Part shown: positions 54,901 to 64,000 of the stretch, one piece after another
How the letters are laid out: each line of letters opens with the position of its first letter
Position numbering within the stretch: position 1 is the first letter of the stretch
Assembly: GCA_022495005.1 (NCBI GenBank)
Contig: JAGYXB010001753.1
Coordinates: 1,240,001 to 1,304,000 of the forward strand
Direction: 5' to 3'
DNA: 64,000 bases
DNA from: Rhyacophila brunnea
Taxonomy: Eukaryota; Arthropoda; Insecta; Trichoptera; Rhyacophilidae
Made by a program: the position numbers and the translations under genes
Notes under the pieces: generated by a model
Databases searched by the model: none
What the model was told of the DNA's origin: nothing
Seen by the model: the letters and a program-made list of their open reading frames with translations, nothing else

Positions 54901-57250
54901 GTTATTGTTCCAGGTGTTGAGTCGGAGTTGGGTGGACTCGGTTCAGAGGGCGGTGGAGAGAGACTGGTTCTTTTAGTGCGAGCTCTTCACTTACTCGGCG
55001 CTGGTCTGGCCTTAGCAAATAGACATCTGAAGTTACGTACACTGCATCCCTCCTCTACCGTTAAGAGTGGTGAGCCATCTCTTTGTAATAACAATAACTA
55101 TTTCTATCCTTACGTTTATTGTTTTCAATTAAAAATCATTGTATTAGAAATAACAAACGCTTCAATATATTTAGTTGTATTTTATTTATCACATTATTCA
55201 CAATCGTATTTCAACAATAATTATTATTTTATAAACTAGACAGGTTTTATCTTGACTTGTCAATTAACGAATTGAAAATTTAATTCTTGAAATGAATTTT
55301 TGCATTTTAAGGAAATTCTCTCAATATCTGTATTGTTTTCAGTATTGTCCGTGATGAATACAAAATACAGATCGACCCTCGCCGAATCGAAAAGGTTAAA
55401 CGGCCTCGGACTGAAGAAGGCGTGCCCCGCAACCGCTGATAAGATCCTCTACAACCACGCCATCAAAATGGTAACACAACCATAATCATTCATATTAACA
55501 ATTATTTTCCTCAATCGTTCATTGTGGTTATTTATGAAAACAATAATATAAAATATTCTTATGAAAATGCATTGTCAATATACCACTCCATTTTAATCGG
55601 TGTAAGTGCGGTTCCGCAAATGAACCATTTTTTAAATTTCCAGAAGAAACAAAAAATCTTGTTACTACACATGATTGCCTTTGCATAAAGTTGTGCTGGA
55701 GGCAAATGCTGAGTGTCTCGTGAATGGCCAAATGTACCAATGACTCCATAATCAGTGAATTTCAGATTTGAAACAGAATCCTCATTTTTTTTTGGTTAAA
55801 TATCACACAGAAGATGACAACATGGAAAAACTCGTGATGTTGGATTGAGTGGAACGTTGGAGAGGGTGAGGAAGAGCTCCCTTACAGATGGACAGACCAA
55901 TTCATGAATGCCACAGGTTTCACATTGACAAAGGCCCTGCAACACACTGAATGTTGGGAGAGATTGAGCCAAAACATGAGGAAGGTTATCATACGCAGTG
56001 ATTTAAGCATATATGTAACAACTATTAATTTTATTACATGTCGTGTTTAACAGAATGCAACAAAAAATCTTTTGGTTCTTCAGCCGTATTACACTTACAC
56101 CGACGACATTACACCTTAATTTTATGATCTGTGATACACACCGTCCTTTTCCCATCGCAATGTCAACCTGTATAGCTAATTGTTAATTGTTGAACAGTGC
56201 CAATCGGCTGCTCTGGAAGAACTATTTGGAGATCCCGGCGTGTGCTTCCAGCGCTACCAAACTGCGCAAATCCTTCTGCATTCGCTGGCGCAACATGTCA
56301 CGCATCATGACGACAGGACCCTTCTCACTAAATGTTAGTATCTTCACCATTGTTGTAATTCCAGACGCTGTAATGCCTATTACAGACCTACATACGTCTG
56401 CCCGCAAGCAAGATAAATATATGAAAACTGTTTACAAATACTTTTGTTGTATCCCATTGCGAAAATGCACTAACAAAGTATTAATAAGTTCACACATATT
56501 TGAACATTTAAAACTACATTATGTAATGTGGCCCAATTACAGTAGTAAGACAGTTAGTAGTCATCGTGGAAGAATCACAGTAACACCCAGGCTTGAAAAA
56601 ATATCAAAGATATATTGTGAAATCGAACCTGGAACTCTCATATGAGAAGCTAGTTTCTTACGCACAGAACAGATAATAAATAGAATACCGATAGGCTATA
56701 TTCAATACGCCGCACGTTGAAGCAGGGTTTTTGAATGTGTGAGTGTCCTATGAAAATGAAGCACGCATTATGCACGTGCAATAGTGTGTGTAATACACCA
56801 ACATTAAATGAGCGTAAATGCATAAACCGAGAGCAGTTTTTAGTATTCGACGTACAACGTATTCTTGACTCGTGTGTAAGTTTAACCCAGATTCTTCCTT
56901 ACTCGAGACGGTTACCTGCTATCGCCTTACCCGTTGGGTATTTCAGTTCCCATTATTTCTGAGTTCCCTGTTCTTACGCTTTGGCTCATGAATGTTTTGT
57001 ATCTGAGGAATTAGTTGAATGGCCAACATGAAAAGTCTATCCTTTGAAAAAGTCTATTAAAATAACTTTTACTCTGAAGAGGCCCGTATGCTCCGCTTAG
57101 AATTGAAAATGATAATTTACTTTGGGTCGTTATCGAAGCAATCTATAATTATTAAAGGTCTTTCATTTCTTTTCAGATAAAGATGCTGTGGAAAAACGTC
57201 TCTACTTACTGCAGCAGAAGGGCTACATTTATACAACTGATCTCACGTAA
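39771..57250 (+). CDS. Atg1: Serine/threonine kinase Atg1 (ULK1/2), N-lobe missing
   Basis: Autophagy-initiating kinase of the Atg1/ULK-Atg13-FIP200 complex, acting in the cytosol and at forming phagophores. Fourteen exons join in phase to 665 residues ending in TAA at 57,248-57,250. The visible kinase part starts at subdomain V ([11 protein letters not shown]) and has the catalytic loop [16 protein letters not shown], the activation loop [13 protein letters not shown] with the Thr equivalent to ULK1 T180, and [14 protein letters not shown] closing the domain at about residue 190. A Pro/Ser-rich linker follows, with an Atg8-binding (LIR) motif DDFELVP at about residue 248. The C-terminal EAT/MIT-like region spans about 430-665. 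The Gly-rich loop, VAIK Lys and alpha-C helix (about 90 residues) are not found. With them the length would be near 755, close to insect Atg1. No frameshift or stop is seen. Confidence 0.94.
40021..40243 (+). repeat. tRNA-derived SINE, family B (Atg1 intron)
   Basis: Head CCCACGGTGGCCCCGCGGCT (A box region), then a shortened anticodon region and B box GGTTCGAATCCTGGGTC. Full body to GGATCGGACATGGTCGG. About 15-20 bases are missing between the boxes compared with the copy at 6.3-6.5 kb. Confidence 0.84.
40450..40769. mobile_element. Harbinger-type MITE, copy 2 (TAA TSD)
   Basis: Ends GCCGGCTCTCACATCA and ...TAGATGTGAAAGCCGGC, with TAA on each side (40,447-40,449 and 40,770-40,772). Interior words GTCGATGTGAAGTCATCGTT and TCAAATGGAG match the 18.1-kb copy in the same order. 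In an Atg1 intron. Confidence 0.83.
41113..41186 (+). CDS. Atg1: Atg1 exon b (DFG and activation loop)
   Basis: Acceptor ATTTCAG; donor GTAAGT. Completes Ala of [12 protein letters not shown] and ends CGSPMYM. Confidence 0.94.
42048..42208 (+). CDS. Atg1: Atg1 exon c (APE to alpha-G)
   Basis: Acceptor ATTACAG; donor [26 protein letters not shown] to YEKNANLSP, phase 2. Confidence 0.94.
42804..42940 (+). CDS. Atg1: Atg1 exon d (end of kinase)
   Basis: Acceptor TTGCACAG; donor [26 protein letters not shown] to [13 protein letters not shown]. Confidence 0.93.
43059..43175 (+). CDS. Atg1: Atg1 exon e (linker)
   Basis: Acceptor TTTGCAG; donor [23 protein letters not shown] to SRSPR, phase 1. 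The next constitutive exon is 7.3 kb away. Confidence 0.9.
43454..43488 (+). other. Possible alternative last exon of Atg1
   Basis: Acceptor CGCTTTACAG is followed by a frame in the right phase after exon e. The split Gly then [10 protein letters not shown] and TAA would end the protein just after the kinase domain. A similar stretch at about 48,239-48,270 lacks the AG, and both lie in a 130-bp direct repeat, so chance is quite possible. Confidence 0.2.
43548..43855 (+). repeat. About 310-bp dispersed repeat, copy 2
   Basis: Starts CACAGAACAGATAATAAATA and continues to CCACTATTTCTGAG. Very similar to 56,662-56,972; both hold an open frame beginning [16 protein letters not shown]. Copy 1 at 30.8 kb does not keep that frame, which argues against coding. 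Confidence 0.72.
43982..44795. mobile_element. hAT-type element with perfect TSD
   Basis: Left end CAGTGATAGCGAACCTGTGG and right end AAGGTTCGCCAATCCTG. Identical 8-bp flanks TTCTAGAA at 43,974-43,981 and 44,796-44,803. Shares ends and interior (AATAAAACATTCGCG, AAAACTG(C/G)C words) with 54,202-54,883, which lies in the opposite orientation. No intact transposase. Confidence 0.87.
44796..45477. other. Gene-free intron stretch
   Basis: AT-rich Atg1 intron sequence; nothing recognised. Confidence 0.5.
45478..45886. mobile_element. CAGGGCT(T/A)CGAACCG element, short copy
   Basis: Left end CAGGGCTACGAACCGTTATT and right end CCGGTTCGAAACCCTG. Flanks GTATAAGT and GTTTCAGT match 6 of 8. Shares the GGTTTTCGGTTC/GTTCCGG subterminal words with 28,423-29,582 but has a different, shorter interior. 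Confidence 0.72.
45887..47789. other. Gene-free intron stretch with hAT scrap
   Basis: A hAT-type left end (CAGTGGTTTTCAAACTGTG) is at 46,690. At about 47,095-47,165 one frame reads [19 protein letters not shown], which resembles a BED zinc-finger scrap of a hAT transposase. The right end was not located. Otherwise no gene. Confidence 0.45.
47790..48085. mobile_element. Tigger-type MITE, 296 bp
   Basis: Left end CAGTAGACTCCCAATTATCC and right end GGATAATCGGGGGAGTCTAC, then TG. TA flanks both sides. A second CGGATTATCCGTG/TTATCCGTG motif is subterminal. The ends resemble those of 15,625-16,377. Non-coding. Confidence 0.85.
48086..50491. other. Gene-free intron stretch
   Basis: 48,130-48,275 is a diverged direct copy of 43,370-43,495. 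48,679-48,773 is a tandem duplication of a 47-bp unit (ACCCATTGATAAATAAATAT...). 49,397-49,624 is an open frame of 75 codons with no family signature. Confidence 0.5.
48679..48773. repeat. Two-copy tandem repeat, 47-bp unit
   Basis: The unit starting TACCCATTGATAAATAAATA occurs twice back to back with one or two differences. Confidence 0.8.
50492..50760 (+). CDS. Atg1: Atg1 exon f (LIR motif)
   Basis: Acceptor CGTTTACAG; donor [26 protein letters not shown] carries the LIR core F-E-L-V preceded by acidic residues, at the position of the ULK1 LIR. Pro/His-rich sequence follows. Confidence 0.92.
51098..51220 (+). CDS. Atg1: Atg1 exon g (linker)
   Basis: Acceptor ATTGCAG; donor GTAAGT; 41 codons, [10 protein letters not shown] to SSLSPPS. 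A solo Tigger-like end (CAGTAGAAATTCGATTAT) begins six bases into the following intron. Confidence 0.88.
51883..51997 (+). CDS. Atg1: Atg1 exon h (linker)
   Basis: Acceptor ATTTCAG; donor [25 protein letters not shown] to NASPLRRS. A basic Ser-rich stretch, plausible phosphosites. Confidence 0.9.
52225..52460 (+). repeat. Fragment of the CAGGGCTTCGAACCG element interior
   Basis: CTCTAAAATCAGGCATAATG, TTCTTTGTGCTTTATGT, TGGATGACC and ATTATCAACTTACCAATTTT match in order the interior of 28,423-29,582 (reverse) and 61,338-62,020. Ends not present. In an Atg1 intron. Confidence 0.7.
52586..52752 (+). CDS. Atg1: Atg1 exon i (linker)
   Basis: Acceptor ATTTCAG; donor [26 protein letters not shown] to [11 protein letters not shown]; notably GC-rich compared with its introns. 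Confidence 0.9.
53080..53502. mobile_element. Tigger-like MITE, 423 bp, TA TSD
   Basis: Left end CAGTAATACCCCGACATACG and right end CAGGGTATTACTG; inside each end an ACGCGAA(C/T)T word is mirrored. TA on both sides. No transposase. In an Atg1 intron. Confidence 0.82.
53621..53744 (+). CDS. Atg1: Atg1 exon j (EAT start)
   Basis: Acceptor ATTCCAG; donor [26 protein letters not shown] to SASPQ: the first helices of the C-terminal early-autophagy-targeting domain. Confidence 0.93.
54202..54883. mobile_element. hAT-type element with perfect TSD, copy 2
   Basis: Left end CAGGGTTGGCGAACCTTTTT and right end CCATAGGTTCACCATCACTG. Identical 8-bp flanks ACCTATAT (54,194-54,201 and 54,884-54,891). Reverse orientation relative to 43,982-44,795. 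It ends 30 bases before an Atg1 exon. Confidence 0.88.
54914..55069 (+). CDS. Atg1: Atg1 exon k (EAT)
   Basis: Acceptor GTTCCAG; donor [26 protein letters not shown] continues the helical repeat; ends STVKS. Confidence 0.93.
55343..55470 (+). CDS. Atg1: Atg1 exon l (EAT)
   Basis: Acceptor TTTTCAG; donor [26 protein letters not shown] to LYNHAIKM. Confidence 0.93.
56198..56333 (+). CDS. Atg1: Atg1 exon m (EAT)
   Basis: Acceptor TTGAACAG; donor [26 protein letters not shown] to DDRTLLTK. Confidence 0.92.
56662..56972 (+). repeat. About 310-bp dispersed repeat, copy 3
   Basis: Starts CACAGAACAGATAATAAATA; about 90% like 43,548-43,855 by eye. In the last Atg1 intron. Confidence 0.72.
57177..57250 (+). 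CDS. Atg1: Atg1 last exon
   Basis: Acceptor [27 protein letters not shown], then TDLT and TAA. Confidence 0.9.
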
Positions 57251-57544
57251 TATTACTTTAAGAGGGCCCCCCCGGCGCGCCTTATCTGTTGGAATCCTTG
57301 AAGAATTCTTTTATTTTGCATTTCGATTCCTTTCACTGGCTCGGCTTAAATTCCACGGTGACACTATTACAAATCGTCAGTTTTAAAGGCTTATTTAAAC
57401 ATCTTGGTACTGTAACAGTATATAAATGAACTACAAATAATGCATTGGTATAGTTAACCAATCAAAAGTCGTAAGAGATGGGCAAATGGATAGACAGTAC
57501 GGACACTGAACTGTTACACTACCGAGATGTTCAAATTGGACTTT

Positions 57545-57550
57545 AATAAA
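57545..57550 (+). terminator. Atg1: Candidate Atg1 polyadenylation signal
   Basis: First AATAAA after the stop codon, about 295 bases downstream. A second (57,764) is possible; the choice cannot be made from sequence alone. Confidence 0.4.
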
Positions 57551-57904
57551 TTTTGTGAATATACTGCAACCACTTGTACAATTCGCATTTCGCTTGGCGC
57601 TTCTAGAAAATCTCTGTAGACAGGTGATTATAGATTTTTAGTTCCACAAATAACCGGTATAACTGAATCGGTTGAATGTCAGCTATTTCTCCCAGGGAAT
57701 GGGTATTTGTTACAAGTGTTTGCAGCATTATAATTGAGGATATGAGGAGAGGTATCCAAGTTTAATAAACTGACTTTAAATAATCGATTGTAAATTCTGT
57801 AAATGACGTCTTGTTCTCAAATGACCCAAATATATTGAAAAAAATTTATATATATAATATTATAATAATTAATAGTTTTTCGTGTTTGAAGAAAGATGTC
57901 TAAT

Positions 57905-58313
57905 CGGGCCCATATGGATCATATGGGCCTCCACAGAGTGGAGGTTTGTATTAACAGATTTTGTTTTTACAAGAAATGGATGTCAGCCACTTGCTCAACC
58001 TATTAGGTCCATACTCTAGACTCATACACAAATTGAGAAATAATATGTGTACTTGTCAGACCCAGGATTCGAACCTGGGACCCACGACGCTATAGAGTAT
58101 AGGCCGACACTTAAGCCACGCGTGTGTAGGGAATTTTTGTTTTTACAAGAAATGGATGTCAGCCACTTGCTCAACCTATTAGGTCCATACTCTGGACTCA
58201 TACACAAATTGAGAAATAATATGTGTACTTGTCAGACCCAGGATTCGAACCTGGGACCCACGACGCTATAGAGTATAGGCCGACACTTAAGCCACGCGGG
58301 TGTAGGGAATTAC
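57905..58313 (-). repeat. SINE family B with tandem head
   Basis: One tail (CATATGGGCCTCCACAGAGT) and two nearly identical 177-bp head-plus-body units (57,960-58,136 and 58,137-58,313). Each holds B box GGTTCGAATCCTGGGTC and GTGTACTTGTCAGACC in the plus-strand view. Confidence 0.85.
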
Positions 58314-58527
58314 TAATAATGGGAATAAATAATGACAATGACAGGTACATTAATTTGTTTTGAAAATGTTTGAGTATTCAGTGGAAATATATTTAAAAAC
58401 TGGAAAATCCGGCATGAGAAAATGCCCAATCGCAAATAGACACCGCGCGCCATTGGGAAATAGGTATGTGATGATGTATGAACTGCTTTTAAATATTTTT
58501 TTCTTATGTTACTTGGTATTAATAAAC

Positions 58528-58795
58528 TATTTTTTTTTTATTCAACGAATAAGACACAAGATTTCAGAATGTAACATTCCATATACTGAATATACATAAT
58601 TTGAAAACATCTCATGCATATAATATACTCACGAGAAAAAATCATTTTGTAGAAAAAAATATGACACCCGACGGGACTTGAACCTGTATCTGCTGGATTC
58701 GCGCCAGTATGCTTTTCCAATTAAGCTACGCGTATCTTATTGAACTTCAACGATTTTAACTAGTAGTTGTTCCATGAAATGCTTATCGAATTGCG
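58528..58795 (-). repeat. tRNA-derived SINE, family A variant
   Basis: On the minus strand the head has an A-box-like GCTTAATTGGAAAAGC and B box GGTTCAAGTCCCGTC. The body is followed by the tail TTATTCGTTGAATAAAAAAA. Close to 8,455-8,675 and better preserved. Confidence 0.78.
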
Positions 58796-59696
58796 TTAAA
58801 ATGTTGGCTATCGCTTGGTATTGTAATCCTCAAAACCTCAATTGTTACGTTCACAATACACCTATATATTTATTATTTTACTTATGTTATTATACTTATG
58901 ACTGCGCGTTTTTGAGTATATACAGCCGAGCCAGGCGGATTCCAAGCGTCTAAATTTTCCCTTTCGCTTCAGCTCAGGTACTACGGCCAGGGGGGCCACT
59001 ACGTCAATAATAATAATATTTAATTGTCACACTGTATTTTTGTTTTTGTCACGAAAATTTTCACACAACACTCACCGTGTATCTCGGCTGCACTGATCGA
59101 GATTTTATATAGTTTTCATATTGGAAACGCTTTTGATGTTTTGGACGTAGTATTATGAAATTAGAACTTATTATTATGAATATTATATTATTATTAACAC
59201 ACCTGTAGTGAAATAGTGAGTTAGTACCAAATACCTGTACCTTAACTTCCTTAAATTTACGAGTATATTTTAGTATTAAAAATGTCTTAAAATACTGTAT
59301 AAAAAAAATATATTTATTACATAAGTCAAGAAAAATAATGTTATAATAAATTTTCCAACTATATCGATTGTGTTTAGTTAAAGAGTGTAAACAACAAAAT
59401 CCGAATTTACAAATGATGTATAATATGATATAAAACGAGCCGTTCGCTATTACTTATCATTTACATTTACAACCATGAAATATATGCATTGTACGATGAT
59501 AGAAAGAATTTGAATATGATTTTAATTCAATATTGTCATTTTAATTACAAAAGTCATCCAACCCTTAACGGATCATGGCCTCATAAACATTTTCTATCCT
59601 GGACGATCCGATGAGCAACTTCATTTCCCCTGTGAAGCAGTTCAGCCATCCAGTTTCTTTTATCATCAGTTGATGCAAACATAACTCACCCTGCTA
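58796..59696. other. Gene-free stretch
   Basis: AT-rich and without coding or repeat matches that I can identify. Confidence 0.5.
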
Positions 59697-60331
59697 CAGT
59701 AAAACCTCATTAATTCGAAATCAACGGGACAGAAAATCAAAAAAGAAATTCGAATTACGAAATACAAAACATTGTTTCCATTTCTGATACAATTGATAGT
59801 TTCGCCTTTCGGCATTTTCAGGCGCTGTGTACACTCACCAAAGCCAAACATACACTGACAACGAACACTCTTAACTCTAGCCCTATGTTGTAACTTGTGA
59901 CATAATGTCATATGACATCATTGTGACGTACTACCGGAGTGAGTCAATAGTCTTCGAGATATTAACGCTACTCTGATACGGACGAGAACCATTATCACCA
60001 TACACAAATAAGTGTGCGGCATAATAATATCTATGGTGGGCCGTGCGCATTGGGCGGCTTGCCTCGATGTGTCTATTGAGCTTACGTCACAATTACATCA
60101 TGTCGTCGGGTGACTTCGTGTCACAGGTTAGAACATAGGGCTAGAGTTAAGAGTGTTCGTTGTCAGTGTATGTTTGCCTTTGGTGAGTATACAGCGGCTG
60201 AAGATGCCGAAAGGCGAAACCCGGGTCGCAAAAAACGACTCAAATGGAATGGTACAAAACTTAAATTCATTAGAACTTCGATTTCTGATGAATTTTGAAT
60301 GATCGGTGTTCATATTAACGGGGTTTTACTG
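59697..60331. mobile_element. Foldback element with long arms, TA TSD
   Basis: Ends CAGTAAAACCTCATTAATTC and ...TATTAACGGGGTTTTACTG with TA on each side. Inner arms of about 90-100 bp (TTTCGCCTTTCGGCATTTTC..., ACTCTTAACTCTAGCCC and complement) enclose a 262-bp core (59,880-60,141) that is a reverse copy of the 11,983-12,261 MITE. The core is itself flanked by TA, so it may be an insertion into the centre of a hairpin. Non-coding. Confidence 0.8.
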
Positions 60332-61337
60332 TAATATTCTATGTGTGTGGCCGATTCAGTGTATCCTTTACATTCTCTTATGCTACATGAATATAGGCTT
60401 TATACATACATAATATGAATTTGAGAATGTGTAAGTTAATTAAAAATTGGATTTTAGCTCTAATTTAGCAGTTCTGGATTACATAATATTATTTCTTTTT
60501 GCCAGAACGTGCAATTAGTGAGTTACCGCATTTTTCCTGAACACAGTCGATATGTTATCTATCCTATAACTTTAAAACACCTCACTAAGAAATATTTATC
60601 CTCGTATTAATTAATAAACCTATGCTTAAATTTCGTTATTATTTTTTTTTACGTTTTCTACAAAATCAGTCCATAATTATTACGCATTAGTTATTATAAT
60701 ATATTAAGGATTGGTTGCTTTCTTTTTAAAAGATGTGTATTAGTTTATATTATATAATAATATATATAAAAGTAAAATTGAAATCAGTTTTCATCTTTGA
60801 TATTTGCTTTGTATATAAAAGCAGGGCCGCGTAAATAAATCACGTGACCGAAAATAAATTAAAGTGCAAATAATTAAATTAGTCTCGCGCACTCTTGTAA
60901 TTTTTATTAATATTACTATATATAATACTGTTTCTTGAGCAATGTGCAATTCTGCCGCCTTTTCGTGATTTGTACTCTTAAAAATATTGTTTTATTTAAA
61001 TAGTAAATTTAATTTCAACGATTTTGTTTGATGTATCACCGCTTCAATATTACAAAGATGTATTGTGTAAAATTTTTTAATGCTTTTTAAATTGCCAATA
61101 TTATATCTGTGTGCAAAAGGAAGAAGGCGCTATGTCTATAATGGCTATTTTTCAGGAGAGCCAAAAGAAGATTGATTTTTGGACCATTTTGTATAGGAAC
61201 TCCAATGTTTCTCTATGCAATTTATTAATTCAGAGACGTTATCCTTTTTCTTATTTGTGCATCTAATATTTCGTTTGGTACTGCCAGAAGTTGGTAAGTC
61301 TCGAAATCGTGTTATGGAGTAAATGCAATTTGAAGTT

Positions 61338-62020
61338 TGGCATGCCCTCTAAAATCAGGCATAATGCTAACTCCTTTGTGCTTTATGTCTATATTCTATA
61401 CATCGGATGACCTTGAATTTTTTTCTAGCATACATATTTATAATATAGACACATAATCCGTTGTTAACTCTAAATACCTAAATTATCGATTTACCAGCTT
61501 TTGTCAATAACTTCACACATGGTTCGTTTGGCATAATTAACTAATTTTTAGATTTTTAAAACTTATCGTCTTTTTCTTTTCGTTCACAGATATATAAATT
61601 TATATTTTCTACCACTTAATCTGACATCTGAAATATTTTTTTTTCTATAGCTTGCAAGTGGTTGGTGAATTTATTTTTCTAAAATAAATAGTATCATTCA
61701 ACTTTGTATTATTGAAGTAACAATATAATTTGTGAACACTTTTGGTTTGCATTTTACGACATGGTTAGAACTTTGAGAGTACGCTTTTAGCTGCCAATAG
61801 TCATGCAAGATTGGAGAATTTTTTTTTCATTCAACATATCAAGAGTGAAACTCGTTAAGTTTCAATGTTAAACTATTTCACTTAATGAGTTTTACCTGTG
61901 ATATAACGAAATACGAAGTGTGAGTGGCACACACTGCTGGAACTTCAAATAACTTTTTTATCTTTCTTTTTAAACTCTCTCATTTTTAAATCTAGATAAT
62001 ATTATAACAAGATTTTCTGA
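61338..62020 (-). repeat. Reverse copy of the CAGGGCTTCGAACCG element interior
   Basis: GAAGTAACAATATAATTTGT, TTTTGGTTTGCATTTTACGA, CTAAAATCAGGCATAATGCT and other words align in reverse to 28,530-29,280. It lacks the 141-bp MITE of the 28.8-kb copy and so preserves the empty site (single TA at 61,692-61,693). The outer GGTTCGG ends are not present. Confidence 0.8.
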
Positions 62021-63284
62021 GACATTTTAAATATTGCGTAACATCTACCAATAAAAGTTTAGTTACACTGCAAATAAATTTTCCATAAATGAGACACGCT
62101 GATGTATTATTTTCTTTTTCATAAATGACATTGCGTCTAGGTTTATCATTGTATCGAACCTATTATGTGAAAAAAGTGTAAATGTCTTATTTTGATTACA
62201 ATAAAACTGTATTAAACTTTTGCTATCAAATAAGTGTTTATTTTGTACAGAAACTGTTATTGGTAATTTACAGGCAATATAAGACAACTCCTTATATAAA
62301 ATATATTGCGAATGTAAAAATAATTCGCAAAACATGTTAAGTCACTTTTGTCAAGAATTATAATATTGGATTTTTTAGAACTGTATTTCTGGAATCCACA
62401 ATAACTAATAATTTAGTGTATAATATACTTATTACTGAATATTTCTGTTATGAATAATATTATTTCTAAGCATGTTGTGTGATTATGAATAGAATGTATT
62501 TAACGTGTCCGTATATTATAGGGTATTAGTGAATTTAAATTGAAAATCTTTCCACGTTCTGTCAAAATAGTCAAGATTTTTATATTTATACCGGGGACGT
62601 GAACTCGATCTCACTCGAAGGGATTGCGACAATATAATACTATTATGAAATGAAGCTTCTTAAGTGTACTTTTTATTGATAATAATTGTGATACTTTGAT
62701 TTTTTACGATATTATGTATTTCAATTCTTGCCGGTAATTTTTTTTTTACGAAATAAGTGTCTTCGTACTTATTATAGAACTTCGTACTACTGTTGTACTA
62801 TCAGTGAGGGCTTGAAACGTATACCGTAATTAAAATTCTATAATTATGACATATATATATATATATTATCCTTCTTTGTTTATACATAAATTATAACTTT
62901 TTCATAATGTTATGTGTGAATAATATTATCCACCATTATGTCGTATTTATGCAATTTTAGTCATTGTGTACTCTTAATTTTCCTCTGTTATATAACCATA
63001 ATCGTTTTCCAAAATATAAATCCGAAAAAAAAATTGAAGAACTCTCCGTACCGATGTATGTAGTATATTGAATATACATCTACATGCGTGTACAGCTTTT
63101 AAAAAAACCTTTATATTGCAAAAGTTTACCAATGGTAACATTAATTTTATCAGTCGTGGCCAAAATGTTTAGCTGTGCCCCATTATTCATTTTATAAATC
63201 TCATGTAAAGATTGTTTACAATCTTAGAAAATCAACTTTGTTTTTGTGTGGACGGATACTTGATTATCATTTTTGGCTCTTCAA

Positions 63285-63347
63285 TACAGCCCTTTCCAGG
63301 TCTTGGCCTCCTCCAAAAACTTTCTCCAATCCATTTACAAAGTTTCT
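63285..63347 (-). pseudogene. LINE C-terminal scrap
   Basis: The minus strand reads MDWRKFLEEAKTWKGLY then stop, resembling the very end of RTE/CR1-like LINE proteins (W-R-x-x-x-EEA-x-x-x-x-GL). Only about 20 codons; upstream frames are broken. Confidence 0.5.
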
Positions 63348-64000
63348 TCTCCGACCACCTTTTAACGATATCCATCTTTTTTTCATCGTGTTTGCTGAGT
63401 GACAAGCATTCTGATTCACACATAATATATGAATACATGAGCACAGGAGATTTTTATAGACTTTATTTTGGTTTTGTTTGAAAAACCCTTGTTCTTCTAA
63501 AGCTTTCGGAGATTAAAATAGCACCCGTTGGCGTGATTGATTAATATGATTTATTTCATCGCTTGCCAATTGAACCTGAGATAAACTTCTCAACATTTTC
63601 AAAAGGATCGTCCAATAAATTTTCAAGATACAAATTATCTTTTATGTTGCCATAGAGCTATTTATATAGCATTTTGTTGTATACATTTAATATAATAAAA
63701 AGTCTTTGTTTTAAAAAATCATATATTCTTATTTTAATGTTTCTTTGATTTAATTTTATTTACACCTTTGTTTCTCAATGTAATAAATGAATTGTTAACA
63801 TTTCATATTTTTTTTATTTAAAAATACAAAAACATACTTGTTGTAAGTGAAAATATAATAACAATTGGAGATTGTTAATAATTGCATTAGTGACAACATT
63901 GTATTATGGATTATCCTCAGTAAAAAAAAAAACAAATCTATTCAACATTCTGGTTTCATTTTATTTTTGGAACCCCTAATGTTATTTATGTGTAATATTG

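Larger units (their letters stand above)
60332..64000. other. AT-rich end of window, no gene recognised
   Basis: No CDS supported. Contains the 61,338-62,020 repeat, an (AT)n run near 62,850 and a LINE scrap near 63,290. Open frames at 63.2-63.5 kb overlap that scrap on both strands and carry no independent signature. Confidence 0.5.

Noticed and set aside
7294..57250. A functional cluster linking IAP (apoptosis) and Atg1 (autophagy)
   Set aside because: They are 31 kb apart on opposite strands, with an unrelated gene and many repeats between them. Co-location looks incidental.
63175..63481. Overlapping open frames near the window end
   Set aside because: They overlap a LINE C-terminal scrap on the other strand and show no protein signature.

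Overview
This is a eukaryotic window, most likely from an insect nuclear genome. The evidence is AT-rich non-coding DNA, GC-richer exons with GT-AG introns, tRNA-derived SINEs, RTE-type LINE ends, and dense hAT, Tigger/pogo, mariner and Harbinger-like relics. Short runs such as TAGGTACCTA and TTATAATATTAT are common in aphid and moth genomes, but I cannot decide the order from this sequence alone.

Three host genes can be supported. (1) A minus-strand inhibitor-of-apoptosis (IAP) gene, 7294-8190: one coding exon with a degenerate BIR, a full BIR and a C-terminal C3HC4 RING. A 3' splice site lies five bases before its ATG. (2) A minus-strand leucine-rich-repeat single-pass membrane protein, 16591-25193: four exons whose splice phases agree, with the first (signal peptide) exon not found. 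(3) A plus-strand Atg1/ULK autophagy kinase, 39771-57250: fourteen exons from kinase subdomain V to the stop, 665 residues. The first roughly 90 residues of the kinase N-lobe are not in any exon I could find. No operon-like or functional link between the three genes is visible.

The rest is a layered repeat landscape. 0-7 kb: hAT relics (one nested inside another and carrying its own minisatellite), an RNase-H LINE end and SINEs. 7-9.5 kb: the IAP gene. 9.5-16.4 kb: an internally deleted mariner, a LINE 3' fragment, a foldback MITE core, twin TA-type MITEs and a Tigger/pogo remnant with transposase. 16.6-25.2 kb: the LRR gene, with introns holding a hAT transposase scrap, a Harbinger-type MITE and a 3.3-kb unit with inverted arms. 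25-39.7 kb: no gene recognised, but a RTE end with target-site duplication (TSD), two new-looking TIR families, a perfect 141-bp inverted SINE duplication and other repeats. 39.8-57.3 kb: Atg1, with repeats in most long introns. 57.3-64 kb: SINEs (one tandemly duplicated), a foldback element and AT-rich sequence without a recognised gene.

The most interesting material is structural. Many elements can be closed by matching TIRs and exact or near-exact TSDs, and several nesting events are confirmed by an empty copy elsewhere in the window. I did not see a convincing novel multi-gene system.
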